Shown one piece after another: positions 13,455 to 19,936 of a DNA stretch of 19,936 bases. The notes under the pieces were generated by a model. It was given only the letters and a program-made list of their open reading frames with translations, did no database searches and was not told the DNA's origin. Both the position numbers and the translations under genes were made by a program. This DNA comes from DASVEE01 sp036399695 (GTDB lineage Bacteria > Acidobacteriota > Thermoanaerobaculia > Gp7-AA8), in contig DASWMP010000289.1 of assembly GCA_036399695.1 (NCBI GenBank), forward strand, positions 1 to 19,936, in the 5' to 3' direction. How positions within the stretch are numbered: position 1 is the stretch's first letter; every line of letters starts with the position of its first letter.

Positions 13455-13796
13455 TCACTCCCAATGCGCCCTGAAGCCATCCACCTCTTCGAGCGTCCGC
13501 GCAAAATCCCCGCGAAAGCACACGGCGCGATCGTCCACGAACACATGCGCGGCCAGCTTGCGGTCCGTGACCTCGGTGACCAGCTCGAGCAGACCATGCT
13601 GGCGCAGCCACGACTCGGCGTCGTCGCGGTAGCGGGTGGTGTGGATCACGACCCCGTAGCCGCGGTCGTTGAGGGCCTGGAGGAACGCCGCCGCGCCTTC
13701 GCGCGGCGGGTCCCAGTGCCGTGGATCCTTCCAGCCGGTGTACTGGTCGAGGACGCCGTTGAGATCGACACAGACGATCCGGCGCTCGTCGTCCAT
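13455..13796 (-). CDS. Small HAD-like hydrolase
   Basis: Predicted 113-aa cytosolic protein with a minimal HAD fold and no cap domain. Motif I is VCVDLNGVLD (8-17), motif II is VVIHTTRYRDD (49-59), a candidate motif III Lys lies in TDRKLAA (77-83), and motif IV is VFVDDRAV (85-92). The nucleophile would be Asp11. The second motif I position, normally Asp, is Asn13, which may weaken or change phosphatase activity. Similar short HAD proteins are often annotated as phosphatases or polynucleotide-kinase-like without proof. The ATG at 13796 directly abuts the stop of the hemerythrin-like gene at 13797, indicating co-translation. Confidence 0.85.
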   Translation of the reverse strand: MDDERRIVCVDLNGVLDQYTGWKDPRHWDPPREGAAAFLQALNDRGYGVVIHTTRYRDDAESWLRQHGLLELVTEVTDRKLAAHVFVDDRAVCFRGDFARTLEEVDGFRAHWE

Positions 13797-14360
13797 CTAC
13801 CGCTCTTCGTCGCGATGCCGCTCGACGCGGTTGTCCTTCACCGACGACGGCAGGAACTTATCAGCGACGCTCTGCGCCTTCCGCAGCGCTCCGCCGATCG
13901 TGCTGTCCCACTGCCGGTCGAGCTCGATCTTGCGGCGCTGCATCCGGTCGCCGATTTCCTGCATCGTTGCGGCGCTGATCATCTCGGCCGCCTTGCGGAA
14001 CATGTCCTCTTCCTCTTCCTTCGCATGGTGCTCGAAGAGCTCGCGCAGCACCTTGGCCTTGGCGCGGAAGGCATCGCTCGACGCGTCGAGCGGCTTGAGC
14101 TCCGGCAGGAGCATGTCGACGACGTGATGTTCCTCGAGCGACTCGAAGTACATGTCCACGGCGTCCTTGCTGTTCGCCGCCTCCTTGTAGACGGGATAGA
14201 AGATCTCCTCCTCGATCAGGGAGTGGATTTTGATGGCCTGCTCGACTTCATCGAGGAGCTCGCGGCGCTTGTCCGACGCAATGGCCTCATCAGCCAGCAT
14301 CGGCAATAGCTGCCGCAGACGTTCATGGTCCGCGCGCAGCACTTCAATGGCGTTCGGCAT
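13797..14360 (-). CDS. Hemerythrin HHE domain protein
   Basis: Predicted 187-aa cytosolic helical protein. The hemerythrin cation-binding domain covers about 3-125, with candidate di-iron ligands His12 (LRADHERL), His46 and Glu50 (KIHSLIEEEIFYP), His78/His79 (EEHHVVDML), His111/His112 and Glu116 (FEHHAKEEEEDMF). This matches the HHE duplication pattern. The C-terminal 60 residues are charged and helical. Members bind O2, NO or iron, or sense oxidants; which applies here is unknown. The start at ATG 14360 is fixed by an AGGAGG; the longer frame upstream is encoded by a repeat. It is first in a two-gene unit with the HAD-like gene. Confidence 0.93.
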   Translation of the reverse strand: MPNAIEVLRADHERLRQLLPMLADEAIASDKRRELLDEVEQAIKIHSLIEEEIFYPVYKEAANSKDAVDMYFESLEEHHVVDMLLPELKPLDASSDAFRAKAKVLRELFEHHAKEEEEDMFRKAAEMISAATMQEIGDRMQRRKIELDRQWDSTIGGALRKAQSVADKFLPSSVKDNRVERHRDEER

Positions 14361-14368
14361 TTGTGGTG

Positions 14369-14374
14369 CCTCCT
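14369..14374 (-). promoter_or_regulatory. RBS of hemerythrin-like gene
   Basis: Strong AGGAGG on the minus strand, 8 nt before the ATG at 14360. It rules out the longer reading frame from 14480. Confidence 0.8.
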
Positions 14375-14412
14375 GCGCGGAAGAGGTTGCAAGGGAGGGG
14401 CCTGCGTGGGGC

Positions 14413-14545
14413 GCGCGCGTTGCGAGCGTTGTTGGTTTTCGGTTGTTGGTTTCTGGTGCTTCGCTGCGCCAGGCCTTCAAACCTTGCGAGGCCCGCCTCT
14501 ACCGACAACCAAAAACCAACAACCGAAAACGCGCGCAACGCGCGC
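14413..14545. repeat. Long hairpin with GGTTTTCGGTT-type arms
   Basis: The 18-bp arm GTTTTCGGTTGTTGGTTT (14435-14452) has an exact reverse complement at 14513-14530. Outside it, GCGCGCGTTGCG (14413-14424) pairs with 14534-14545. The 60-nt centre carries no recognised gene. It fills the gap between the SUI1-like and hemerythrin-like genes and touches the SUI1 stop codon, so it could form the 3' end of the SUI1 transcript. Confidence 0.85.
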
Positions 14546-14877
14546 TACTGCTTCCGCACTCGATACCCAAGCCGTTCGAGCTCGGCCGCGACGGTGGTCA
14601 CGTGATCGCCCTGAATTTCGATCTCGGCGTCTTTGGCCGTGCCGCCGGAGCCGCAGCGCTTTTTGAGGGTCGTGGCCAGTTTCGTGAGGGACTCGGGGGT
14701 GTGCTGGAAGCCGCTGGCCACGGTCACGGTCTTGCCGGCGCGGCGCTTCTTGTCGACAGCGACGCGGATCGTCTGCTTCGCCGGCTCCGCGTCAGCAGCG
14801 CTCCCGAGCTTCCCCTCCTCGCGTAGTTTCCGCGCGCTTTCAGGGTCACTGGTCCAGACGAGTTTCGAGTTGGCCAT
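14545..14877 (-). CDS. SUI1/eIF1 family translation factor (YciH-like)
   Basis: Predicted 110-aa cytosolic protein. The SUI1 domain covers about 35-108: TIRVAVDKKRRAGKTVTVASGF (36-57) and TLKKRCGSGGTAKDAEIEIQGDH (69-91) match the conserved basic loop and GSGGT motif of eIF1/YciH, ending in the typical LGYRVRK. The first 33 residues are a short linker. In bacteria such proteins can influence start-site fidelity, but the role is not settled. The ATG at 14877 is 9 nt after the stop of the TrmN6-like methyltransferase, so both tRNA modification and initiation functions lie in one transcript. Confidence 0.94.
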   Translation of the reverse strand: MANSKLVWTSDPESARKLREEGKLGSAADAEPAKQTIRVAVDKKRRAGKTVTVASGFQHTPESLTKLATTLKKRCGSGGTAKDAEIEIQGDHVTTVAAELERLGYRVRKQ

Positions 14878-14886
14878 ACGGGCGCA

Positions 14887-15717
14887 TTATGCGGGGACGT
14901 TGCCGGGCGGGAAACCGAAGCTCATGCGGAGCGCGGAGTACTCGCCGGGCACGCCGCCATCCTTGCGGCGGATGGTCAGGGGGGGCTCGATGAACGCTTC
15001 GTACGTCGGGGGGATGTCTTCGCGTCTCGTGGCGGCGAAGAGGGTGATGAGGGGCGGCTCCCCTTCCTTGAAGACGACGTCGCGTCTGCGAACGAGCTTG
15101 AGCTGGGCGTTCTCGACGGCGCCCAGAGCGCGCTCGAGCTGAATCGTCGGGAAGACGAAAACGAAAACGCCGCCGGGGGACAGGATGCGCCGCGCGGCGA
15201 GCGCGTAATCAACGACGCTGCCGCGAATCTCCACGCGCGCCGGCACGGCCTGCTCGTGCGCCGCTTCACTCGCGGTGCCCTGGGGCCAGTAGGGCGGCGA
15301 CCCGGTCACGAGATCGAACGGCGCCTCATGCGCCAGCACCGACGCGTCCCGCAGATCCCCCTGATACAACGTGAAGCGCGACTCCAGCCCATTGAACTGG
15401 ACGCTCTTGCGCGCCAGCCGGATCGAGATCTCCTGCGCCTCGACGGTACAAAACGTCGCCCCCGGCAGCCGCCAGGCCACGATCGTCGCCACCGAGCCAA
15501 TCCCCGACCCGATGTCCGCCGCCCGCTCCACCCGCGGCGCACAAACCGTCGCATACCACGCCGTCAACACATCATCCGTCGAGTACCGATGCCCCTTCTC
15601 GTACTGAAAGATCCGGTAGTTGCCACAAATGAAGTCGAGCGTCTCGCCGGGCTCGGCGGTGAGGCCGCCGGGTGGCGTGGGGCCGGGGCGGGTCCAGTGG
15701 CGGTACGAGGACGTCAC
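14887..15717 (-). CDS. TrmN6-like SAM-dependent methyltransferase
   Basis: Predicted 276-aa class I methyltransferase. The N-terminal part LDFICGNYRIFQYEKGHRYSTDDVLTAW (27-54) is typical of the YfiC/TrmN6 family, which methylates N6 of A37 in tRNA1(Val). SAM motif I is ADIGSGIGSVATIVAW (67-82), the acidic loop is TVEAQ (91-95), and the catalytic motif IV reads GSPPYWP (139-145), with Ser in place of the usual Asn of NPPY. The GTG at 15717 is chosen because upstream in-frame residues come from a GT-rich repeat and another gene in a different frame; its GTGA overlaps the stop of the four-helix-bundle gene by 4 nt. Substrate is inferred from family; related enzymes act on protein or rRNA. Confidence 0.88.
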   Translation of the reverse strand: MTSSYRHWTRPGPTPPGGLTAEPGETLDFICGNYRIFQYEKGHRYSTDDVLTAWYATVCAPRVERAADIGSGIGSVATIVAWRLPGATFCTVEAQEISIRLARKSVQFNGLESRFTLYQGDLRDASVLAHEAPFDLVTGSPPYWPQGTASEAAHEQAVPARVEIRGSVVDYALAARRILSPGGVFVFVFPTIQLERALGAVENAQLKLVRRRDVVFKEGEPPLITLFAATRREDIPPTYEAFIEPPLTIRRKDGGVPGEYSALRMSFGFPPGNVPA

Positions 15718-16163
15718 GTCGTTGTCCGTTTTCCGTTGCCCGTTGTCTGGACGGTTTTCGGTTTTTGGTTTTTGGTTTTTGGTTGGGGCCGGTGAACCGT
15801 GGGTTCGGCTCGGGTCGACACCCAGTTGATCAGGCCGGTGAGACCGAGGCCGATGCGCTCGGCTTTTGCATCGAGCTGCTCGAACTCGGAAGACTGCAGC
15901 ATGCCGAGGCGAGCGGCAATGATGAGCTGTGTCTCCGCTTCGAAGAGCGATCCACGCGAATGACCGAGAAACTGCAACCATTCTCCCGAGGTCATCCGGC
16001 CCTGCCCTTCGGCAATGTTCGATGCAATTGAGACAGCGGCTCGTCGCACCTGGGCAGTGAGGCCAAACTGCTCGTGCGGCGGAAAAGCTTCGGTCACCCG
16101 GTACACCGCTGTAGCGAACTCCACGGAGTCGTTCCACACACGCAGATCATGAAATGATTTCAT
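15714..16163 (-). CDS. Four-helix-bundle protein (IVS/S23 type)
   Basis: Predicted 149-aa protein of the four-helix-bundle family first found in 23S rRNA intervening sequences. MKSFHDLRVWNDSVEFATAVYRVTEAFP (1-28) and FGLTAQVRRAAVSIASNIAEGQGR (33-56) are the hallmark segments, followed by FLGHSRGSLFEAETQLIIAARLGML. The family function is unknown; relatives include the Avd accessory protein of diversity-generating retroelements, but no reverse transcriptase lies here. The last 30 or so residues (rich in K, T, P, N, Q) are translated from a GT-rich repeat and are not part of the fold. The ATG at 16163 fits the family start; the ATG at 16169 would add two residues. Inverted copies of the same repeat lie on both sides of the gene. 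Confidence 0.9.
   Translation of the reverse strand: MKSFHDLRVWNDSVEFATAVYRVTEAFPPHEQFGLTAQVRRAAVSIASNIAEGQGRMTSGEWLQFLGHSRGSLFEAETQLIIAARLGMLQSSEFEQLDAKAERIGLGLTGLINWVSTRAEPTVHRPQPKTKNQKPKTVQTTGNGKRTTT
15753..15786. repeat. GT-rich repeat, inner arm of the four-helix-bundle cassette
   Basis: Starts with GGTTTTCGGTTTTTGGT (15753-15769) and continues as three more GGTTTTT-like units. The 17-nt start is the exact reverse complement of 16226-16242 on the other side of the four-helix-bundle gene. It encodes the C-terminal tail of that protein. Confidence 0.85.
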
Positions 16164-16225
16164 CAGCATCTAGTGCCGAGGGGCCAGCGAAGGACGAACG
16201 GAACGGAACGTGGCGCCACGATCCT

Positions 16226-16252
16226 ACCAAAAACCGAAAACCAACAACCAAC
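16226..16252. repeat. GT-rich repeat, outer arm of the four-helix-bundle cassette
   Basis: ACCAAAAACCGAAAACC followed by AACAACCAAC, upstream of the four-helix-bundle gene. It is the inverted copy of 15753-15769, and 16232-16248 is the exact reverse complement of 14428-14444, tying it to the hairpin repeat near the hemerythrin-like gene. It lies in the divergent gap before the first M16 gene. Confidence 0.85.
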
Positions 16253-16287
16253 AACTCAATACAATCCCCGCAATGACACCGATACAC

Positions 16288-16294
16288 AAGGAGG
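16288..16294 (+). promoter_or_regulatory. RBS of first M16 gene
   Basis: AAGGAGG, an almost complete anti-16S match, lies 4 nt before the ATG at 16299. It rejects the longer frame from 16173, which starts inside repeat-derived sequence. Confidence 0.8.
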
Positions 16295-16298
16295 AACA

Positions 16299-17831
16299 AT
16301 GACACCCCGCCGTAAAACAGGGCTCGTCGTCGCGCTCACCGTGCTTGCCGCTTTCACGCTGCAGGCGCAGGATTTGACTTCGTTCGAGAAACGGACGACC
16401 GTCAGGACGCTCGACAACGGCCTCACCGTCATCATCATGGAGCGGCACGAGGCGCCGGTCTTTTCTTACGCTACGATCGTCGACGCCGGCTCGGCTCAGG
16501 AAGTCCCCGGGATCACCGGGCTCGCGCACATGTTCGAGCACATGGCCTTCAAAGGCACGACCAAGGTCGGCACGAAGGACTGGAATGCCGAGAAGGCCGC
16601 GCTGCAGCGGGTCGAGACGGCTTATACCGCCTACGACGCTGCCCGGGCCCGCACCGTCGGCCGCAATGAAGAGGAAGTCAAACGCCTCGAGAAGGCCTGG
16701 CGCGATGCCATGGCCGAGGCCGACAAGCACGTTAAAAGCAACGAGTTCAGCGAGATCGTCGACCGTGCCGGCGGCGTCGGCATGAACGCCTTCACCGGTT
16801 CGGACGTCACCGGCTACTTCTTCTCCATGCCGTCCAACCGCTTCGAGCTCTGGGCCTACCTCGAGTCCGAGCGCTTCTTCGACCCCGTCTTCCGCGAGTT
16901 CTACAAAGAGCGTGACGTCGTTCAGGAAGAGCGCCGCTTCCGCACCGAGAGCACGCCTACCGGCCGTCTCTTCGAGCAGTTCCTGACCACCGCCTTCATC
17001 GCCCATCCGTACGGCACGCCGACCATCGGCTGGAGCTCCGACCTTCAGAGCTTCTCCGCTACGGACGCCGACAAGTTCTTCCGCACCTACTACGTCCCGA
17101 ACAACATGGTCATCGCCATCGTCGGCGACGTCGACACGAAGACGGCCATGCCGATCGTCGAGCGCTACTTCGGCCGTCTGCCGAAGGCGCCGGAGCCACC
17201 GGCCCTCCGCACCGTCGAGCCGAAGCAGAACGCCGAGCGCACCGTCATCCTTCGCGAGGCGTCGCAGCCGTTCTACTTCGAGGGCTATCACCGCCCCGCC
17301 GCCACTTCGCCCGACGACGCGACCCACAGCGTCATCTCCATGCTCCTCTCCAGCGGGCGCACCTCGCGCCTGTACCGGACGATGGTCCGCGACCAGAAGA
17401 TCGCCGCGCAGGCGAGCGGTTTCAGCGGCTTCCCCGGCGAGAAGTATCCGAATCTCTTCACCCTCATCGCCGTCCCCACGCCGGGTCACACCGCCGCCGA
17501 GATGGCCGCCCCGATTCACGCCGAGATCGACCGTCTGAAGAATGAAGACGTCCCGGCCGAGGAACTGGCGTCCGTGAAGACCCGCGTCAAGGCCGGGCTC
17601 CTCCGCCAGCTCGACAGCAACTCCGGACTCGCGCTCCAGCTCGCGTCGTATCAGGTCCTGCACGGCGACTGGCGCGCCCTCTTCCGCGAAGTCGAACAGA
17701 TCGACAAGGTCACGGCCGCCGACATCCGGCGCGTGGCTGCCGCGACGTTCGTCCCGGGCAACCGTACCACCGCCATGATCGAGTCGACGCGCACGACCGC
17801 GCCGGCGCCCGCCCGTGGAGGTGCCAAGTGA
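16299..17831 (+). CDS. Exported M16 zinc metallopeptidase, active subunit
   Basis: Predicted 510-aa periplasmic or surface insulinase-family peptidase. A Sec signal peptide occupies about 1-23 (MTPRRK, then a hydrophobic core, cleavage near LQA-QD). The inverted zinc motif HxxEH is HMFEH (77-81) in GITGLAHMFEHMAFKGT. The third zinc ligand is probably the Glu of FYKERDVVQEERRF. Between them sits a charged, coiled-coil-like insertion of about 65 residues (WNAEKAALQRVETAY onward) not found in short M16B members. The second half (about 230-480) is the usual M16C domain. The Arg/Tyr substrate pair typical of the partner subunit is not seen here (RDQKIAAQASGF). The stop overlaps the next M16 gene in GTGA, so the two probably form a heterodimer. 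Substrates are unknown peptides. Confidence 0.94.
   Translation: MTPRRKTGLVVALTVLAAFTLQAQDLTSFEKRTTVRTLDNGLTVIIMERHEAPVFSYATIVDAGSAQEVPGITGLAHMFEHMAFKGTTKVGTKDWNAEKAALQRVETAYTAYDAARARTVGRNEEEVKRLEKAWRDAMAEADKHVKSNEFSEIVDRAGGVGMNAFTGSDVTGYFFSMPSNRFELWAYLESERFFDPVFREFYKERDVVQEERRFRTESTPTGRLFEQFLTTAFIAHPYGTPTIGWSSDLQSFSATDADKFFRTYYVPNNMVIAIVGDVDTKTAMPIVERYFGRLPKAPEPPALRTVEPKQNAERTVILREASQPFYFEGYHRPAATSPDDATHSVISMLLSSGRTSRLYRTMVRDQKIAAQASGFSGFPGEKYPNLFTLIAVPTPGHTAAEMAAPIHAEIDRLKNEDVPAEELASVKTRVKAGLLRQLDSNSGLALQLASYQVLHGDWRALFREVEQIDKVTAADIRRVAAATFVPGNRTTAMIESTRTTAPAPARGGAK
17817..17822 (+). promoter_or_regulatory. RBS of second M16 gene
   Basis: GGAGGT lies 5 nt before the GTG at 17828. It favours this start, which overlaps the previous stop by 4 nt, over the in-frame ATG at 17846. 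Confidence 0.7.
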
Positions 17832-19936
17832 ACACCCCGAAAACCATGACCACACTCAGAACGAAGCTCACGCACGCCGTCGCCGCCTCCGCGGCGCTCC
17901 TGCTCCTGGCCGCGCCGTCGTTCGCGCAGGTCAAGGACTACCGCGACATCAAGACCAATCCCCTCCGCAAGGCGCAGTTTCCGGCGCCGAAGCGCATCCA
18001 GCTCGCCAACGGCATGGTCATCTTCCTGATGGAAGACCGCGAGCTGCCGCTCATCCGCGGCTTCGCCCGCATCCGCGGCGGCTCCCGTGACGTGCCGGCC
18101 GAGAAGGCCGGCCTGACCGGCATCCTTTCCCAGTCGTGGCGCACCGGCGGCACCGAGACGCGCACGGGCGATCAGCTCGACGAGCTGCTCGAGTCGCGCG
18201 CCGCGCGCATCGAGACCGGCAGCGGGACCGATTCGACCACCGTGTCGATGGACGTCCTCAAGCAGGACTTCGACTTTGCCTTCCCGATCTTCGTCGACGT
18301 GCTGCGCAACCCGGCCTTCCGCCAGGAGAAGATCGACCTCGCCAAGACCGCCGTGCGCACCGGGATCTCCCGCCGCAACGACGATCCGGGCACGATCGTC
18401 CAGCGCGAAGCGGCCCGCCTCGGCTACGGCAAGGACTCGCCGTACGCCCGCCAGGCCGAGTACGCGACCGTCAACAGCATCACGCGCGATGACCTCATCG
18501 GCTTCCACCGCGCTTACGTCCACCCGAACAACATCATCCTCGGCTTCGTCGGAGATTTCGATTCGACACGCATGGAGCAGCAGCTCCGGCAGACGTTCGG
18601 CTCGTGGGCCCGCGGCCCGCAGGCGCCCAAAGCGCCGCAGGACGTCCGCTCCGCGCAGCCCGGCATCTACTTCGTCTCGAAAGAAGACGTGACGCAGGGC
18701 AACATCGCCATCGTTCATGGCGGCGGCCCGCTGCGCAGCAGCCCGGATTACCCGGCGCTGCAGGTCATGAACGAGATTCTCTCCGGCGGCTTCTCCGGCC
18801 GTCTGATGCAGAAGCTTCGCTCCGAGCGCGGCCTCACCTACGGTGTCGGCGGCGGCGTCGGGACGGAGTGGGACTACCCCGGCCTTTTCCGCGTGCAGAT
18901 GGCCACCAAGAGCGGCACGACGCTCGAGTCGCTGACGGCGCTACGCGAGCAGATCGGCCTCCTCACGACCGGCGAGATCACGCAGGAAGAGCTGAACCTC
19001 GCCAAAGAGTCGATCCTCAACGCCTACGTCTTCCAGGCCGACTCGCGCGCCGACGTGATCAACCAGGCGATGCTGCTCGAGTTCTACGGCTACCCGGCGG
19101 ACTTCTATACCCGCTACCCCTCGCTCGTCGAGAAGGTGACGAAGGCGGACGTGGAGCGCGTGGCGCGCCGCTACGTCAACCCGAACAACCTGGCGGTGCT
19201 GGTCGTCGGTAACGAGAAGGACTTCGAGAAGCCGCTGTCGTCGCTCGGCACGACGGTGACTCCGATCGACATCACGATTCCGGAGCCGAACGCCCCCGCG
19301 ACGACGCCGGCCACAGGCGGCAGCGCCATGGCGGCGCCCGGCACCTCGGCCACGGCCGGCGACCCGGTCGCCGGCAAGGCCCTCGCGCAGAAGGTCCTGC
19401 AGTTCATGGGCGGCAAAGCCGCCGTCGACGCCGTGCAGTCGCTGCGCGTGACGACGGCGCTGAACATGAAGACGCCGCAGGGCGACATGCAGATGGAGCG
19501 CGTCCGCGTGACGCGCTACCCCGACTCGCAGCGCGACGTGATGCGCCTGCCGATGGGCGAGATGACGACCGTCGTCTCCCCTGACGCGTCGTTCGTCATC
19601 ACCCCGATGGGAACGCAGGATCTCCCCTCCTCCCAGCGCGCCGGCCAGATGCAGGATCTGAAGACCGATCCGCTGGGCATTCTCAAGAACATCGACAACC
19701 CGAAGTACACCTTCACCGCCGGCGGCATGGAGACGGTGAACGGCGCGCAGGCGCAGGTGCTCGACATCAACGCCGACGGCGCGTCCGTCCGCTGGCTCGT
19801 CGATCCGGCCACCGGGCGCCTGCTCCGCAAGGTCTCGCAGGCCCGCGGCCCGCAGCCGGGCGAGCAGATCACCGACTACGGTGACTGGAAGAACTTCGGC
19901 GGCCTGATGTACCCGACGACCGCGAAAGTGACGGTC
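17828..19936 (+). CDS. Exported M16 family protein, inactive-site partner with C-terminal LolA-like region (partial)
   Basis: Open at the window end after 703 codons. A signal peptide covers about 1-33 (hydrophobic SAALLLLAAPSFA, cleavage before QVKD). Two M16 domains follow (about 45-475). The zinc motif is absent: the place of HxxEH reads GLTGILSQSW. The Arg/Tyr pair of the non-catalytic partner is kept in LRSERGLTYGVGG near residue 330. This complements the preceding gene, which has zinc ligands but no Arg/Tyr pair. After a Pro/Ala/Thr-rich linker (about 484-512) comes a further region with repeated beta strands (GKAAVDAVQSLRVTTALNMK ... VRWLVDPATGRLLRK ... DYGDWKNFGGLMYPT) resembling LolA/LolB-type lipoprotein-binding folds; this is a judgement from pattern, not a search. 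The start GTG is supported by GGAGGT. The gene continues beyond the window. Confidence 0.9.
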   Translation, partial: MNTPKTMTTLRTKLTHAVAASAALLLLAAPSFAQVKDYRDIKTNPLRKAQFPAPKRIQLANGMVIFLMEDRELPLIRGFARIRGGSRDVPAEKAGLTGILSQSWRTGGTETRTGDQLDELLESRAARIETGSGTDSTTVSMDVLKQDFDFAFPIFVDVLRNPAFRQEKIDLAKTAVRTGISRRNDDPGTIVQREAARLGYGKDSPYARQAEYATVNSITRDDLIGFHRAYVHPNNIILGFVGDFDSTRMEQQLRQTFGSWARGPQAPKAPQDVRSAQPGIYFVSKEDVTQGNIAIVHGGGPLRSSPDYPALQVMNEILSGGFSGRLMQKLRSERGLTYGVGGGVGTEWDYPGLFRVQMATKSGTTLESLTALREQIGLLTTGEITQEELNLAKESILNAYVFQADSRADVINQAMLLEFYGYPADFYTRYPSLVEKVTKADVERVARRYVNPNNLAVLVVGNEKDFEKPLSSLGTTVTPIDITIPEPNAPATTPATGGSAMAAPGTSATAGDPVAGKALAQKVLQFMGGKAAVDAVQSLRVTTALNMKTPQGDMQMERVRVTRYPDSQRDVMRLPMGEMTTVVSPDASFVITPMGTQDLPSSQRAGQMQDLKTDPLGILKNIDNPKYTFTAGGMETVNGAQAQVLDINADGASVRWLVDPATGRLLRKVSQARGPQPGEQITDYGDWKNFGGLMYPTTAKVTV

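Noticed and set aside
13285..13611. Minus-strand reading frame with collagen-like GPIGPM repeats
   Set aside because: The repeats come from the GGTCCTATAG palindromic element, and the frame overlaps the HAD-like gene in another frame with no Shine-Dalgarno or homology.
14361..14480. 40-residue extension of the hemerythrin-like protein
   Set aside because: It is repeat-derived sequence, and a strong AGGAGG precedes the internal ATG at 14360.
15714..16169. Avd accessory protein of a diversity-generating retroelement
   Set aside because: The fold family is related, but no reverse transcriptase, template repeat or variable repeat was seen; a stand-alone IVS-type protein is simpler.

Overview
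The window is GC-rich with dense, mostly short-spaced genes. Its content (full-length cyanophycin synthetase, paired M16 peptidases, four-helix-bundle protein, dispersed palindromic repeats) suggests a free-living Gram-negative-type soil or sediment bacterium. I lean towards Acidobacteriota or a neighbouring deep-branching phylum, with low confidence, because no rRNA or phylogenetic marker is present.

Layout. 86-2164 (-): polytopic membrane protein resembling GT-C glycosyltransferases. 2199-3545 (+): MgtE magnesium channel, divergent from it. 3706-6117 (-): KdpD/KdpE-like sensor kinase and response regulator overlapping by 4 nt, then an EIIA-Ntr-like PTS protein and a rho-independent terminator. 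6232-10881 (+): cyanophycin operon with cyanophycin synthetase, isoaspartyl-dipeptidase-like amidohydrolase and cyanophycinase. 11019-11732 (-): a second S51 cyanophycinase-like peptidase, convergent with the first. 11852-13309 (+): two-domain protein with a phosphoribosyltransferase-like N-terminal half and a kinase-like C-terminal half. 13455-14360 (-): hemerythrin-like protein and a small HAD-like protein. 14545-16163 (-): four-helix-bundle (IVS-type) protein, TrmN6-like methyltransferase and SUI1/YciH-like factor. 16299-end (+): two exported M16 peptidase-family proteins, the second inactive at the zinc site, fused to a possible LolA-like domain and cut by the window end.

The central story is nitrogen storage. 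CphA would polymerise Asp and Arg into cyanophycin. The S51 peptidases would cut the polymer to beta-Asp-Arg, and the amidohydrolase would cut the dipeptide to free amino acids. The divergent two-component system and the EIIA-Ntr-like protein next to it are candidates for control; this is inference from position and from known EIIA-Ntr/KdpD biology.

The second story is repeats. At least five short palindromic or inverted repeat types occur here: GTTGGCGG-type (1158-1244), GACAGACA-CTCC-TGTCTGTC (two copies), CCGGTGGCAA-type (10882-11018), GGTCCTATAG-type (13304-13447), and a GGTTTTCGGTT-type family (several loci). Two copies lie in frame inside coding sequences. One pair of the GGTTTTCGG type brackets the four-helix-bundle gene in inverted orientation, as in a small mobile cassette. 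No tRNA, rRNA, CRISPR array, IS transposase or gap above 300 bases without a gene was found.
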